Positions 35,613-44,293 of a DNA stretch of 64,000 nt are shown here, piece after piece. Under the pieces are notes generated by a model that was not told where the DNA came from, did not search any database, and saw only the letters and a list, made by a program, of their open reading frames with translations. A program made the translations under genes and the position numbers. Source of the stretch: Psychrobacter alimentarius (GTDB lineage: Bacteria > Pseudomonadota > Gammaproteobacteria > Pseudomonadales > Moraxellaceae); assembly GCF_001606025.1 (NCBI RefSeq), contig NZ_CP014945.1:1736001-1800000 (forward strand), given 5' to 3'. Each line of letters begins with the position of its first letter. The first letter of the stretch is position 1.

Positions 35613-36326
35613 ATGAAAACAACTTTACTTAAACAAGCAGCACTGACTACTGGTACAGCCCTTCTATTAACTGCCATGATGGGCGGCGCGCATGCAGAAA
35701 CTACTGGTTATGACCAGCTTACTTTTCAAGCAGAAGTAAAAGAAGAAGTCCAAAATGATGAAGTACGTGCTAGCTTATACAAAAAAGCCCAAGCAACCGA
35801 TTCTAAGACGCTAGCCAGCACTCTCAATACAACCATCAACAACGCAATGAGAATCGCTAAACGCTATCCTAGTGTTACGGTCAGTACAGGTCAACAAAGT
35901 ACCTATCCTCGCTATGACAAAAATGACAAAATCATTGGCTGGACAGGACAAGCAAATATCGATTTGAAAAGCACAGACTTTGCAGCGACAAGCCAACTTA
36001 TTGCAGACTTGCAAGAAACGCTAGTCATGGACAATTTAACGTTTGGGGTTTCCGATACTAAAAAAGAGGCTCTAGAGCAAAAACTGATGACTGACGCCTC
36101 TCGCGCATTTCAACAGCAGGCCAAAAACCTAACGCGTGCATGGGATGCTCGCGGTTACCGCGTGGTCAATGTCAATCTAAATACAGGTAGCAACTACCCA
36201 CGTCCAATGTACAGTGCGATGGCAATGAAAGCTGAATCTGCTGATGCTGTACCAAGACAAAACTTTGAGTCTGGTAACAGCACCATTTCTGTGACCGCCA
36301 ATGGTACGATTGAGTTGACTAAATAA
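35613..36326 (+). CDS. SIMPL (DUF541) domain secreted protein
   Basis: A 237-residue exported protein: a clear signal peptide (MKTTLLKQAALTTGTALLL, cleavage after AHA near residue 28) followed by a SIMPL domain. Its beta-rich pattern is visible in LTFQAEVKEEVQNDEVRASLY, VSTGQQSTYPRYDKNDKIIGWTG, IDLKSTDF and LNTGSNYPRPMYSAM. SIMPL proteins (BP26, YggE) are periplasmic oligomers tied to oxidative or envelope stress; the biochemistry is unclear. A TTAGGAGATA ribosome-binding site sits just before the ATG. It is a single gene with a terminator. Confidence 0.9.
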   Translation: MKTTLLKQAALTTGTALLLTAMMGGAHAETTGYDQLTFQAEVKEEVQNDEVRASLYKKAQATDSKTLASTLNTTINNAMRIAKRYPSVTVSTGQQSTYPRYDKNDKIIGWTGQANIDLKSTDFAATSQLIADLQETLVMDNLTFGVSDTKKEALEQKLMTDASRAFQQQAKNLTRAWDARGYRVVNVNLNTGSNYPRPMYSAMAMKAESADAVPRQNFESGNSTISVTANGTIELTK

Positions 36327-36367
36327 GTCACTCTTTATCTAAAGTAAACCAAGATTTTTATACTAAA

Positions 36368-36406
36368 AAGGCAAGCGCTATCAAAAGTGCTTGCCTTATC
36401 TTTTTT
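36368..36406 (+). terminator. Intrinsic terminator of the SIMPL gene
   Basis: AAGGCAAGCGCT pairs with AGTGCTTGCCTT across a short loop and is followed by TCTTTTTT. Confidence 0.88.
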
Positions 36407-36482
36407 AAGTTTATTCAGGATATAGCTAGACCGTGTTCTCGTTTTAAAAATAGTGATAAAAATGAGATAAATTGCAGTTAAC

Positions 36483-37217
36483 TTAAGGATTGGCGGTTCC
36501 TTTTTGACGCATTTTTAACATAACCTTTTGATGCCATGGTAAGTTTTGATAGGCCAGAAGCTGTTTGGCAATTTTCTTATTATTTTGTAATGTTGTATTG
36601 TTTTGAATCACATAGACGGTACGCGTTACTTGCTGGAGAATCCCACCCTTCTGATTTTTTACCACCGCTTTTATACTATGCGCACCTGGTAGAATATCGA
36701 CGGTTGCAATCGAGGCACTCAAGCCTTGAGCGACTTCCTTATTATCAAAATATATGCTGACTGTATCGCCTGTTTGTAGGGCTGGCTTGATTTGCACATT
36801 CACATTGATATTTTGTGCTGGACGACGGTAGGCACGCTCTTCGCTCGGTTCAGCGATGGCAAGCTGATAGTTCACTTGTACCTCCGGCTTAGTAGTGACT
36901 TGCTGAGTATCAGACAGCTGACCACTTGTACCATTGTTACTCATATCATTACTACTGCTTGGATTATTACTATTCGATCGACTGCTCTCACTCCCTGTCG
37001 TGATGGCCATCTCAGTCACTTTTTTGCCTACTTGCTGCTCATGGTTTTGCGGACGGTCAGTAAACGTTACTTGCCCTGTATTTTCATCAACAATCTTATA
37101 AATAGGTGCAGCAGTGGCCATGGTCATACAAAAACTGGCGGCGCTAATCATCAAACTGGATAATAAAATGTGTGGCAATTTATTATTCAAAACTGTGTTT
37201 TTTATTAAAAAAGTCAT
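36483..37217 (-). CDS. DUF4124 domain secreted protein
   Basis: A 244-residue exported protein with an N-terminal hydrophobic signal (about 15-36, ending TAAP). Residues 37-60 are the DUF4124 motif IYKIVDENTGQVTFTDRP, a short beta-hairpin found in many proteobacterial envelope proteins. A Ser/Asn/Gln-rich disordered linker (about 75-115) leads to a second beta-rich domain (YQLAIAEPSEERAYRRPAQNINV, GDTVSIYFDNKEVAQG, LPGAHSIKAVVKNQKGG) that resembles a PEGA- or Ig-like fold. Function is unknown. It is downstream of glnA but separated by a terminator. Confidence 0.85.
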   Translation of the reverse strand: MTFLIKNTVLNNKLPHILLSSLMISAASFCMTMATAAPIYKIVDENTGQVTFTDRPQNHEQQVGKKVTEMAITTGSESSRSNSNNPSSSNDMSNNGTSGQLSDTQQVTTKPEVQVNYQLAIAEPSEERAYRRPAQNINVNVQIKPALQTGDTVSIYFDNKEVAQGLSASIATVDILPGAHSIKAVVKNQKGGILQQVTRTVYVIQNNTTLQNNKKIAKQLLAYQNLPWHQKVMLKMRQKGTANP

Positions 37218-37570
37218 GGTCAGTTCACCTTACTGATATTTGTTATGAATAGCATGACCGATATTATGCGGTACTTTTTCGGTTAAATCAGTAGTAAATG
37301 TACAGAAAATGCCCTTGTCCATTTATACTATGATTGATTTAAAATATACAGTCAAAATACTATAAAAACGCTACGGCAATACTGATATCAATTTTTGCAG
37401 CATCGAGCTGCGTAGGTACAGCAAGCAAGAAAAATTAATATCAGCAAAGCGTGATGTATCGATATTACTTTTCACTAACTATATATGGTTGGTTAAAAAT
37501 ATAAAAAAACCAGCTAAGATTCACTTAGCTGGTTTTATTTATTACGTCGGTTTTACTTTTGAGCCAAAAA
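37218..37570. other. Intergenic region between glnA and the DUF4124 gene
   Basis: 353 bases, with the glnA terminator at its right end and the presumed DUF4124 promoter at its left. No RNA gene or other element was recognised. Confidence 0.5.
37503..37535 (-). terminator. Intrinsic terminator of glnA
   Basis: The perfect stem AAACCAGCTAAG/CTTAGCTGGTTT with a short loop is followed on the minus strand by TTTTTAT. Confidence 0.92.
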
Positions 37571-38980
37571 TTAGCAGCTGTAGTACATGTCAAATTCAAC
37601 AGGGTGCACAGTGACATTGAGACGTTGTACCTCTTCTTCTTTCAAGGCAATAAATGCTTCTAGCATATCTTTTGTGAATACATCACCTTTTAACAAGAAC
37701 TCATGGTCATCACGCAAAGCTTGTAGAGCTACATCTAAGCTCTCAGCAACCGTTGGGATTTGTGCTTCTTCTTCTGGTGGTAAGTCATACAAGTTCTTAT
37801 CAGCCGCTTCGCCTGGATGCATTTTGTTCTGGATACCGTCAAGGCCAGCCATCAATAGCGCTGCAAACGCTAAGTATGGGTTTGCTGTTGGATCAGGGAA
37901 ACGTGCTTCAACACGAACCGCTTTAGGGCTGCTGACATGTGGAATACGGATAGAGGCTGAGCGGTTAGAGGCTGAATAAGCCAGTTTGATTGGCGCTTCA
38001 TAATGTGGCACCAAACGCTTATAGCTGTTCGTTGATGGATTGGTAATTGCGTTCAAGGCACGAGCATGCTTGATTACACCGCCGATGAAGTACAAGGCTG
38101 TTTCAGAAAGGCCTGCATACTCATCACCAGAGAAGGTGTTAACGCCATCTTTTGAGATAGACATATGCACATGCATACCTGAACCATTATCACCAACGAT
38201 TGGCTTAGGCATGAAGGTTGCAGTTTTACCAAACTGATGCGCTACATTGTGCACAACATATTTTAGTTGCTGAACTTCATCTGCTTTACGAACCATGGTA
38301 TTGAATGCAACACCAATCTCAGACTGGCAAGAAGCCACTTCATGATGGTGTACTTCTACGCTGCCTTCACCAATAATTTCTTCAATACGTTCACACATTA
38401 CTGCACGCATATCATGTGAGCTGTCGATTGGTGGTACTGGGAAATAACCGCCTTTTACGCGTGGACGATGCGCCATGTTGCCCCACTCGTAAGTCTCGCC
38501 TGTCGACCAAGCGGCTTCTTCAGCGGTAATCTTATGGCTTACACCTGACATATCGACTGACCATTTTACATCGTCGAATACAAAGAATTCAGGCTCAGGA
38601 CCAAAGTACGCAGTGTCGCCAATACCAGTAGACTTCAAATACTCTTCAGCACGGCGCGCGATAGAGCGTGGGTCACGATCATAACCTTGCAGTGTTGATG
38701 GTTCAATAATATCGCAAGTTACTACCACAGTCACAGCGTCAAAGAACGGGTCAATAAAAGCAGTCTCAGGATCAGGACGCAAGATCATATCTGATGCCTC
38801 GATACCTTTCCAGCCTGCAATAGATGAGCCGTCAAACATTTTACCGTCTTCCATGACTTCTTCATCAACGCTATGCGCTGGGAAACTGATGTGTTGCTCT
38901 TTGCCACGTGTATCAGTAAAGCGGAAGTCGACCCATTTTGCATTAGAGGATTTGATAAGGTCTAGTAGTTTGTTTGACAT
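37571..38980 (-). CDS. glnA: Glutamine synthetase, type I
   Basis: A 469-residue GSI-beta enzyme making glutamine from glutamate, ammonia and ATP. It has the beta-grasp start ([20 protein letters not shown]), [18 protein letters not shown], the metal-binding [20 protein letters not shown]-site [17 protein letters not shown], and the adenylylation loop [10 protein letters not shown] with the target Tyr near 397. Length matches E. coli (469). The adenylylation site implies control by GlnE/PII. The upstream sigma-54 promoter and NtrC-like site imply NtrBC control. No glnL/glnG genes follow; a terminator closes the gene. Confidence 0.98.
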   Translation of the reverse strand: MSNKLLDLIKSSNAKWVDFRFTDTRGKEQHISFPAHSVDEEVMEDGKMFDGSSIAGWKGIEASDMILRPDPETAFIDPFFDAVTVVVTCDIIEPSTLQGYDRDPRSIARRAEEYLKSTGIGDTAYFGPEPEFFVFDDVKWSVDMSGVSHKITAEEAAWSTGETYEWGNMAHRPRVKGGYFPVPPIDSSHDMRAVMCERIEEIIGEGSVEVHHHEVASCQSEIGVAFNTMVRKADEVQQLKYVVHNVAHQFGKTATFMPKPIVGDNGSGMHVHMSISKDGVNTFSGDEYAGLSETALYFIGGVIKHARALNAITNPSTNSYKRLVPHYEAPIKLAYSASNRSASIRIPHVSSPKAVRVEARFPDPTANPYLAFAALLMAGLDGIQNKMHPGEAADKNLYDLPPEEEAQIPTVAESLDVALQALRDDHEFLLKGDVFTKDMLEAFIALKEEEVQRLNVTVHPVEFDMYYSC

Positions 38981-39355
38981 AAATAGTCTCCATTGTGTAG
39001 ATCACATTATTGCGATTCAGTTATTTAAAGATTTGGTTGTTTAAAAGCATTACTGCACTTTTCTGGTTTAAGAATAAAGGTTATGTGTGCATTAAAAGTG
39101 ACATCGTGTTTTTAACAGCTTAATAGCGTGGTGCCTTTAATATTATGCGTGTCATTATCAGCACTATTAATATTATTAGTCAAGAGACTCATTTAGAGCA
39201 TTGTGATGATCAGACTACTGATTTTCTCAAAACCTGCCAAATCAGTTCTCATCTTATCCTAATAATCTGTGACCCATCATGCCGAACTCTTGCGGCACGT
39301 GTCAATCATCATTTTTCAGCGGCATCATAACCATCAATCACCATAACATTAGTGT

Positions 39356-39371
39356 TGCAAACGCTGTGCCA
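39356..39371 (-). promoter_or_regulatory. Sigma-54 promoter of glnA
   Basis: The minus strand reads TGGCACAGCGTTTGCA, an exact fit to the TGGCAC-N5-TTGCA consensus with the canonical ten bases between GG and GC. Transcription should start near 39345, giving a leader of about 365 nt before the glnA ATG. By established knowledge sigma-54 promoters need an activator such as NtrC; the site upstream fits this. Confidence 0.85.
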
Positions 39372-39520
39372 ATATTTTTCTGATAGTAATAGAACAGAGT
39401 AAGAATAAATTTATTACTATATTTTTCAAACATTTATATTCTTGAAAAATATTTTTTACTTTTAAAAAAAAGTCCTTACTCACCTTCTATATCAAATTGC
39501 TCACTGGCTTTCTGATTAAC

Positions 39521-39535
39521 GCACAATTATGGTGC
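39521..39535. promoter_or_regulatory. NtrC-like enhancer site upstream of glnA
   Basis: GCACAATTATGGTGC matches the NtrC dyad GCACC-N5-GGTGC with one change. It lies about 180 bases upstream of the predicted sigma-54 start, within the usual enhancer distance. Binding is inferred. Confidence 0.6.
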
Positions 39536-39839
39536 ATACATAAGCGCCATCATCACGCGATTTGTGTGTTTTTAGTGCGACATGATGATTTAAACTTTTA
39601 AGCCTTGGACAATTCAAACCTAAAATACATAGAATAAATGTCTTTGAGCTTATGACATGGATCGTGAGTCGTCTTTACGCCACATTTGATAGAGAACAAA
39701 ATAGTGGTAAGATAACCGCGTCTTATCAAAACGATTTAGCAGTATTGCTTATTTTGGTAAAGTACGGGTTGTGGTAAGACGCTACAATATAAAGATTCTG
39801 TAGATAAATATGTGTCTCTACCTATAAGTTGAAAACCTA

Positions 39840-40463
39840 ATGATTCTAATGATCGACAATTACGACAGCTTTACGTACAACATCGTACAGTACTTCGGTG
39901 AATTAAAGCAGGAAATCACCGTTTGGCGTAACGATCAGATCACTATCGAGCAAGTGAGCGCTTTAGTACCTGATGTGATTGTCATTGGCCCAGGCCCTTG
40001 TGACCCTGATCGTGCGGGAATATCTTTAGAAATCATCGAAACCTTTAAGGGCGTCATACCCATATTAGGGATTTGCTTAGGACACCAAGCGATTGGCCAA
40101 GCCTTTGGTGCCCAGATCGTTAAAGCTGGTAAAGTCATGCATGGACGCTTATCAGCCATTTATCATAATAATAAAGGCATCTTTGCAGGACTGCCAAATC
40201 CATCGCAGGCTACTCGCTACCACTCCCTTGTCATTGACAAAACCAGCCTGCCCGATTGTCTAGAGCTGACTGCTTGGACACAAAACAGCGATGGCAGTAT
40301 TGAGGAAATCATGGGCATTCGTCATAAAACGTTTGCTATCGAAGGTGTGCAGTTCCATCCTGAGTCTATCCTAAGTGAATCAGGATATCACCTGCTCAAT
40401 CGCTTTTTGCAAACCCATCAGTTGGCAGTATTAGCCGCAGACGATTTGCCCCAAGTTGGCTAA
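39840..40463 (+). CDS. trpG: Anthranilate / aminodeoxychorismate synthase glutaminase subunit
   Basis: A 207-residue class I glutamine amidotransferase. It opens with [19 protein letters not shown], and has the oxyanion loop [11 protein letters not shown], nucleophile Cys in [14 protein letters not shown] (about 80), and the His/Glu dyad in FHPESIL (about 178). The subunit feeds ammonia to TrpE for anthranilate and probably also to PabB for folate, as in related genera with a single such subunit. trpE is not adjacent; trpD and trpC follow on the same strand. No leader peptide or attenuator was recognised. Confidence 0.95.
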   Translation: MILMIDNYDSFTYNIVQYFGELKQEITVWRNDQITIEQVSALVPDVIVIGPGPCDPDRAGISLEIIETFKGVIPILGICLGHQAIGQAFGAQIVKAGKVMHGRLSAIYHNNKGIFAGLPNPSQATRYHSLVIDKTSLPDCLELTAWTQNSDGSIEEIMGIRHKTFAIEGVQFHPESILSESGYHLLNRFLQTHQLAVLAADDLPQVG

Positions 40464-40526
40464 TTACCAAATAAAATCAGTATTAATAATAAAAGTCATT
40501 TATAAAAAATAGTAAGAGAGACAATA

Positions 40527-41648
40527 ATGAATACATCTAAAACGACAGAAAATACTAGCCCGACTGATATTGCGCAGCTGTCTGATGAAGATACTCATAA
40601 GCTTTTGACCACAGCATTAGCAAGAATATTTCAGCATATCGACTTAACTTTTGATGAGATGTATCAAGTGATGCTCATCATCATGCAAGGCAGATGTAGC
40701 GATGCCGTGATGGGTGCGATTTTGACGGGTCTGCGCATGAAGGGAGAGTCTATTGATGAGATCACTGCCTCAGCCAGCGCCATGCGTGATTTGGCAGCGA
40801 ACATCACGCCAAAAAATTGTGACTATCTGGTAGATATCGTAGGTACAGGTGGCGATGGTGCAAACTTATTTAATGTCTCCACTGCATCGGCCTTTGTGGT
40901 GGCGGCGGCAGGCGCACAAGTTGCCAAACATGGTAACCGCGGCGTCTCGACCAAATCTGGTAGCTCAGACTTACTTGAAGAAGCTGGTATCAGTCTGGCT
41001 CTCACGCCTGAACAAACCAAAGACTGTATCGAAAATCAAGGCGTCGGCTTTTTGTTTGCTCCCAATCACCATAGTGCCATGCGCTACGCCAATCCAGTAC
41101 GTCGTGAATTGAAAGCTCGTACGATTTTTAATATTTTGGGGCCATTGACCAATCCTGCTGGCACGCCAAACTTAGTCATTGGTGTCTTTACTGCTCAGCT
41201 TTGTGAGCCCATTGCTAAAGTCATGAAAAACTTAGGCGCCCGTCATGTGATGGTCGTTGGCGCAAAAGATGGTCTAGATGAAATCAGCCTTGCCACCTCT
41301 ACCACTGTCGCTGAGCTAAAAGATGGAGAAGTGAGCGTTTATGAGATGATGCCAGAAGATGCAGGTATCGAATCACAAACGCTAATCGGTCTCGATGTTG
41401 ACTCTCCGAAACAAAGTCTTGAGCTGATTCGTGCGGCTTTATCAGGAGTAGAGACCACTGATCGCTCTGTCCTAAAAGCCCGTGACATGATTGCCTTAAA
41501 TGCTGGCGCAGCGATATATACCGCCGGTCTTGCCAGCAACTATCCTAATGGCGTTAGCCGAGCTCAAAGCATTATTCAAAATGGTGATGCGCTGATTAAA
41601 CTTGAGTCGTTAGCCACATATACACAGCAGTTGGCAGCCAAAGATTAA
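40527..41648 (+). CDS. trpD: Anthranilate phosphoribosyltransferase
   Basis: A 373-residue enzyme adding phosphoribose from PRPP to anthranilate. Motifs are the PRPP site VGTGGDGANLFNVST, KHGNRGVSTKSGSSDLLEEAG, the NPVRRELKARTIFNILGPLTNPA segment and DGLDEISLATST. The first 25 residues (Thr/Ser/Asp-rich) extend beyond the usual 345-residue length; an AAGAGAGAC ribosome-binding region supports this start. It lies 63 bases after trpG and 72 before trpC, in the order common in Pseudomonadales. Confidence 0.96.
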   Translation: MNTSKTTENTSPTDIAQLSDEDTHKLLTTALARIFQHIDLTFDEMYQVMLIIMQGRCSDAVMGAILTGLRMKGESIDEITASASAMRDLAANITPKNCDYLVDIVGTGGDGANLFNVSTASAFVVAAAGAQVAKHGNRGVSTKSGSSDLLEEAGISLALTPEQTKDCIENQGVGFLFAPNHHSAMRYANPVRRELKARTIFNILGPLTNPAGTPNLVIGVFTAQLCEPIAKVMKNLGARHVMVVGAKDGLDEISLATSTTVAELKDGEVSVYEMMPEDAGIESQTLIGLDVDSPKQSLELIRAALSGVETTDRSVLKARDMIALNAGAAIYTAGLASNYPNGVSRAQSIIQNGDALIKLESLATYTQQLAAKD

Positions 41649-41720
41649 ACAAGAATTGCTATCAGTATATGAGCTTAGCCCTTACTCTTTATTGACATTT
41701 AACACTATTCGGATACCAGC

Positions 41721-42581
41721 ATGACCACAACTCATACACAGATCCCCACCGTACTACAGCGTATTGTCGCAACCAAAGTAGAAGAAGTAAAAGCTGCCCG
41801 TGAGGCCTTATCGCTTGAAGATTTAAAAGCGAAAGTCGCAGCAGAGACAAAGCCGCGTCGAGGCTTTGCAGCCGCGCTACGAGCTGCTGACATTGGGATT
41901 ATTGCTGAGATCAAAAAAGCCTCTCCTTCTAAAGGAATCATCAATCACAATTTTACACCAGCTTTATTTGCAGAGCAGTACGAGCGCGCTGGTGCCAGCT
42001 GCTTATCGGTATTAACGGATCGTGACTACTTTCAAGGTGATGATACCTATCTCATCCAAGCCTCTAATGCTGCAAGCTTGCCGGTATTACGTAAAGATTT
42101 TATGATTGATACGTATCAAATCTACCAATCTTACTTGATGGGAGCAGATTGTATCTTGCTGATCATGGCATGCCTTGATGACGCGCAAGTACGGGAGCTG
42201 CATGCATTGAGTATTGAGCTGGGGATGGATGTACTGATAGAAGTACACACCCAAGCTGAACTTGAACGCGCCCTACAATTACCTCGCTCACAGCATAATA
42301 TTTATGGTATTAACAACCGAGATTTAAATACCTTTGATGTCAGCCTACAAACCACTCTTGATCTGAAAAACTTGTTGGTTGAAGCGCTAAATACAGACCT
42401 TGATAACAAAGCGCCAAAACCGCTGATTGTCACAGAAAGTGGCATTCACAGCAGTGACGATATTCGCTTGATGCTAGATCACGATATTCAGCACTTTTTA
42501 ATCGGTGAGCAATTTATGAAAACTGATCACCCTGGCCAAGCGTTACAATCCTTACTTGCGGGCGTTGCAGCAGACGGGTAA
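41721..42581 (+). CDS. trpC: Indole-3-glycerol-phosphate synthase
   Basis: A 286-residue TIM-barrel enzyme closing the pyrrole ring of tryptophan's indole. It shows the catalytic Lys in IAEIKKASPSKGII (about 63), LSVLTDRDYFQGDDTYL, LRKDFMIDTYQIYQS, GINNRDLNTFDVSL and VTESGIHSSDDI. It is monofunctional (no TrpF domain), as in Pseudomonadales. It is the third gene of the trpGDC run. Slightly longer than the usual 260-278 because of insertions near residue 220 (ALNTDLDNKAP). Confidence 0.96.
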   Translation: MTTTHTQIPTVLQRIVATKVEEVKAAREALSLEDLKAKVAAETKPRRGFAAALRAADIGIIAEIKKASPSKGIINHNFTPALFAEQYERAGASCLSVLTDRDYFQGDDTYLIQASNAASLPVLRKDFMIDTYQIYQSYLMGADCILLIMACLDDAQVRELHALSIELGMDVLIEVHTQAELERALQLPRSQHNIYGINNRDLNTFDVSLQTTLDLKNLLVEALNTDLDNKAPKPLIVTESGIHSSDDIRLMLDHDIQHFLIGEQFMKTDHPGQALQSLLAGVAADG

Positions 42582-42730
42582 AGTGACTGTAAGAAGTAAC
42601 CTGAATCAGCTATTTTAAGCTTTGAGAAGATTAAATCTTTATTAAAGCTAATCGATTATTTTTACACAGTATTGGCTATCATACGTAGTATGAGCCTCTT
42701 CATTCATCAATCAACGATACGTTAACTTTT

Positions 42731-43462
42731 ATGTCAAACTCTCTATTTTCAAAAGAAATGCAAGACCAGCTCAAAGAATTAAAAGGCCAATTGAGTAAAG
42801 GGCGTGATACCAATGCTCCTGAAGGCGAAAATCAGAAGCCCACCGAACCTGTGTCATTACTCACCCAAAAGCAGGTCAAAAAAACCGTAAAACAGCTAGA
42901 CAGCGAGCATGTCGATGACGATAAAGTGCTGTTTATGCAAGCTATGCATGGTGTTAATCAACTTGAAGACAAAAACGTGCGCTCACCTACAAGTACGGCA
43001 AGAGCACGCAAACCTGATGCGGCAACTTTGTCGAAACGTGCGGCTGCGCAAGGCAGTGACACAATCGATCTAGGCGCTGGCTTATCAGACATGCAAGCAC
43101 TATTGAACCCTGTGGCAGGTGAAGCATATCTTTCTTATAAGCAGCCAACCTTGCAAAACAAGATTTTTGACCAGCTTAAAAAAGGCAAGTTACGTTGGTA
43201 TGATGCGGTCGACATTCATGGTTGCACCATCGAAGAAGCACGCGATGCAATGACGCAATTATTGAGCCAAGCCAAGCAAAACAATGAAACCATGGTAAAA
43301 ATCGTTCATGGTAAAGGTAGCGAAGCCATTCTAAAAACTTGTGTCAATGGTTGGTTACGTCAATTGCCAGAAGTATTGGCATTTTGTTCAGCACCGCCAA
43401 AAGATGGTGGTAACGGTGCGGTATTGGTATTGCTAAAAAAACCCAAAGTTGATGGCGAGTAA
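42731..43462 (+). CDS. Smr domain protein
   Basis: A 243-residue protein with a polar N-terminal region (1-140) and a C-terminal Smr domain: VDIHGCTIEEARDAM (LDLHG-type motif) and MVKIVHGKGSEAI (the HGKG loop), ending GGNGAVLVLLKKP. Smr proteins are endonucleases or RNA-cleaving factors; stand-alone forms such as SmrA nick DNA, and SmrB cleaves mRNA at collided ribosomes. Which activity applies here is unclear; the N-terminal layout with a DxxLF-like start (LFSKEMQDQLKELKGQL) resembles the SmrA/B group. It is the gene after trpC, 149 bp away, and ends at a terminator. Confidence 0.88.
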   Translation: MSNSLFSKEMQDQLKELKGQLSKGRDTNAPEGENQKPTEPVSLLTQKQVKKTVKQLDSEHVDDDKVLFMQAMHGVNQLEDKNVRSPTSTARARKPDAATLSKRAAAQGSDTIDLGAGLSDMQALLNPVAGEAYLSYKQPTLQNKIFDQLKKGKLRWYDAVDIHGCTIEEARDAMTQLLSQAKQNNETMVKIVHGKGSEAILKTCVNGWLRQLPEVLAFCSAPPKDGGNGAVLVLLKKPKVDGE

Positions 43463-43480
43463 GTTATAGCACTCAAACAT

Positions 43481-43511
43481 AAAAAAGGACTGCAAATAAG
43501 CAGTCTTTTTT
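43481..43511. terminator. Intrinsic terminator of the Smr gene
   Basis: AAAAAAGGACTGC pairs with GCAGTCTTTTTT across a 6-base loop. Confidence 0.88.
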
Positions 43512-43609
43512 ATGTCGCTAGTACCGTGCATCATATACCACCTACCTTTAAGCAAGGTTTTATATTATCTTAATGCAGATATCTTTTTCGTTGTTAAGGA
43601 GCATGCAGT

Positions 43610-44242
43610 ATGAGCGTAAATACGATTGAAAATACACAAGCGCTAGATGAGCATATTACAGCGTTGATCGCTATTGAACCAAAATTCGCCTCTGTCTACA
43701 GGCAAGTTGGTACACCAAGCCTAAGACATAATGCTGGTGGGTTTGAGCAACTGATGAGAGCCATGGTAGGTCAACAGCTGTCTGTAGCAGCGGCAGCGAG
43801 TATTTGGCAACGACTAATAGATGCAGGTTTGACGACTCCGCAAGCAATTGATAAAGCCACAGATGAGACGTTACGTATACAAGGGTTGTCTAAACAAAAA
43901 ACGCGCTACGTTCGCTCATTAGTTGAACATAATATTGATTTTAAGGCATTAGCGATGATGCCAGATGAATCAGTCATCAAAACATTGACTGCTGTGACTG
44001 GCATTGGACGCTGGACCGCAGAGATGTACTTGCTATTTTCATTAAAACGCGCAGACATACTTGCTGCAGACGATTTGGCAATTAAAGTTGCGGCAATGGA
44101 GATACTAGAACTGTCTGAACGTCCAACGCCGAAACAATTAACAAATCTGACTCAAGACTGGGCGCCCCATCGCAGTGCAGCCAGCCTATTACTATGGTCA
44201 TATTATGGCTTGTTGCGTAACAAGACCGCCATCCCCTTATAA
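43610..44242 (+). CDS. DNA-3-methyladenine glycosylase II family (AlkA-like)
   Basis: A 210-residue helix-hairpin-helix-GPD glycosylase excising alkylated purines. FEQLMRAMVGQQLSVAAAASIW is the first conserved segment, TAVTGIGRWTAEMYLLFSL the HhH motif, and DILAADDLAIK holds the catalytic Asp (about 163). It lacks the N-terminal domain of E. coli AlkA and matches the short MAG-type forms. AAGGAGCATGCAGT gives a strong ribosome-binding site. It is a single gene. Confidence 0.92.
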   Translation: MSVNTIENTQALDEHITALIAIEPKFASVYRQVGTPSLRHNAGGFEQLMRAMVGQQLSVAAAASIWQRLIDAGLTTPQAIDKATDETLRIQGLSKQKTRYVRSLVEHNIDFKALAMMPDESVIKTLTAVTGIGRWTAEMYLLFSLKRADILAADDLAIKVAAMEILELSERPTPKQLTNLTQDWAPHRSAASLLLWSYYGLLRNKTAIPL

Positions 44243-44293
44243 ACCATAAATCCTTTTATCAGAATTACTAGCAAGTCTACTCAAACTATATGC

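Larger units (their letters stand above)
38981..39839. other. 859-bp regulatory region between divergent glnA and trpG
   Basis: This gap holds the sigma-54 promoter (39356-39371, minus) and the NtrC-like site (39521-39535) of glnA, the resulting glnA leader of about 365 nt, and the trpG upstream region with a TACAAT box near 39786. A TGCCG/CGGCA hairpin lies at 39281-39298 in the leader. A 61-codon open frame inside the leader lacks a ribosome-binding site and looks spurious. Confidence 0.7.

Noticed and set aside
39145..39330. 61-codon frame in the glnA leader region
   Set aside because: No ribosome-binding site, no recognisable domain, and it lies opposite the deduced glnA leader.
39840..42581. 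Complete tryptophan operon with attenuator
   Set aside because: Only trpG, trpD and trpC are present; no trpE, no leader peptide with Trp codons and no alternative hairpins were seen before trpG.
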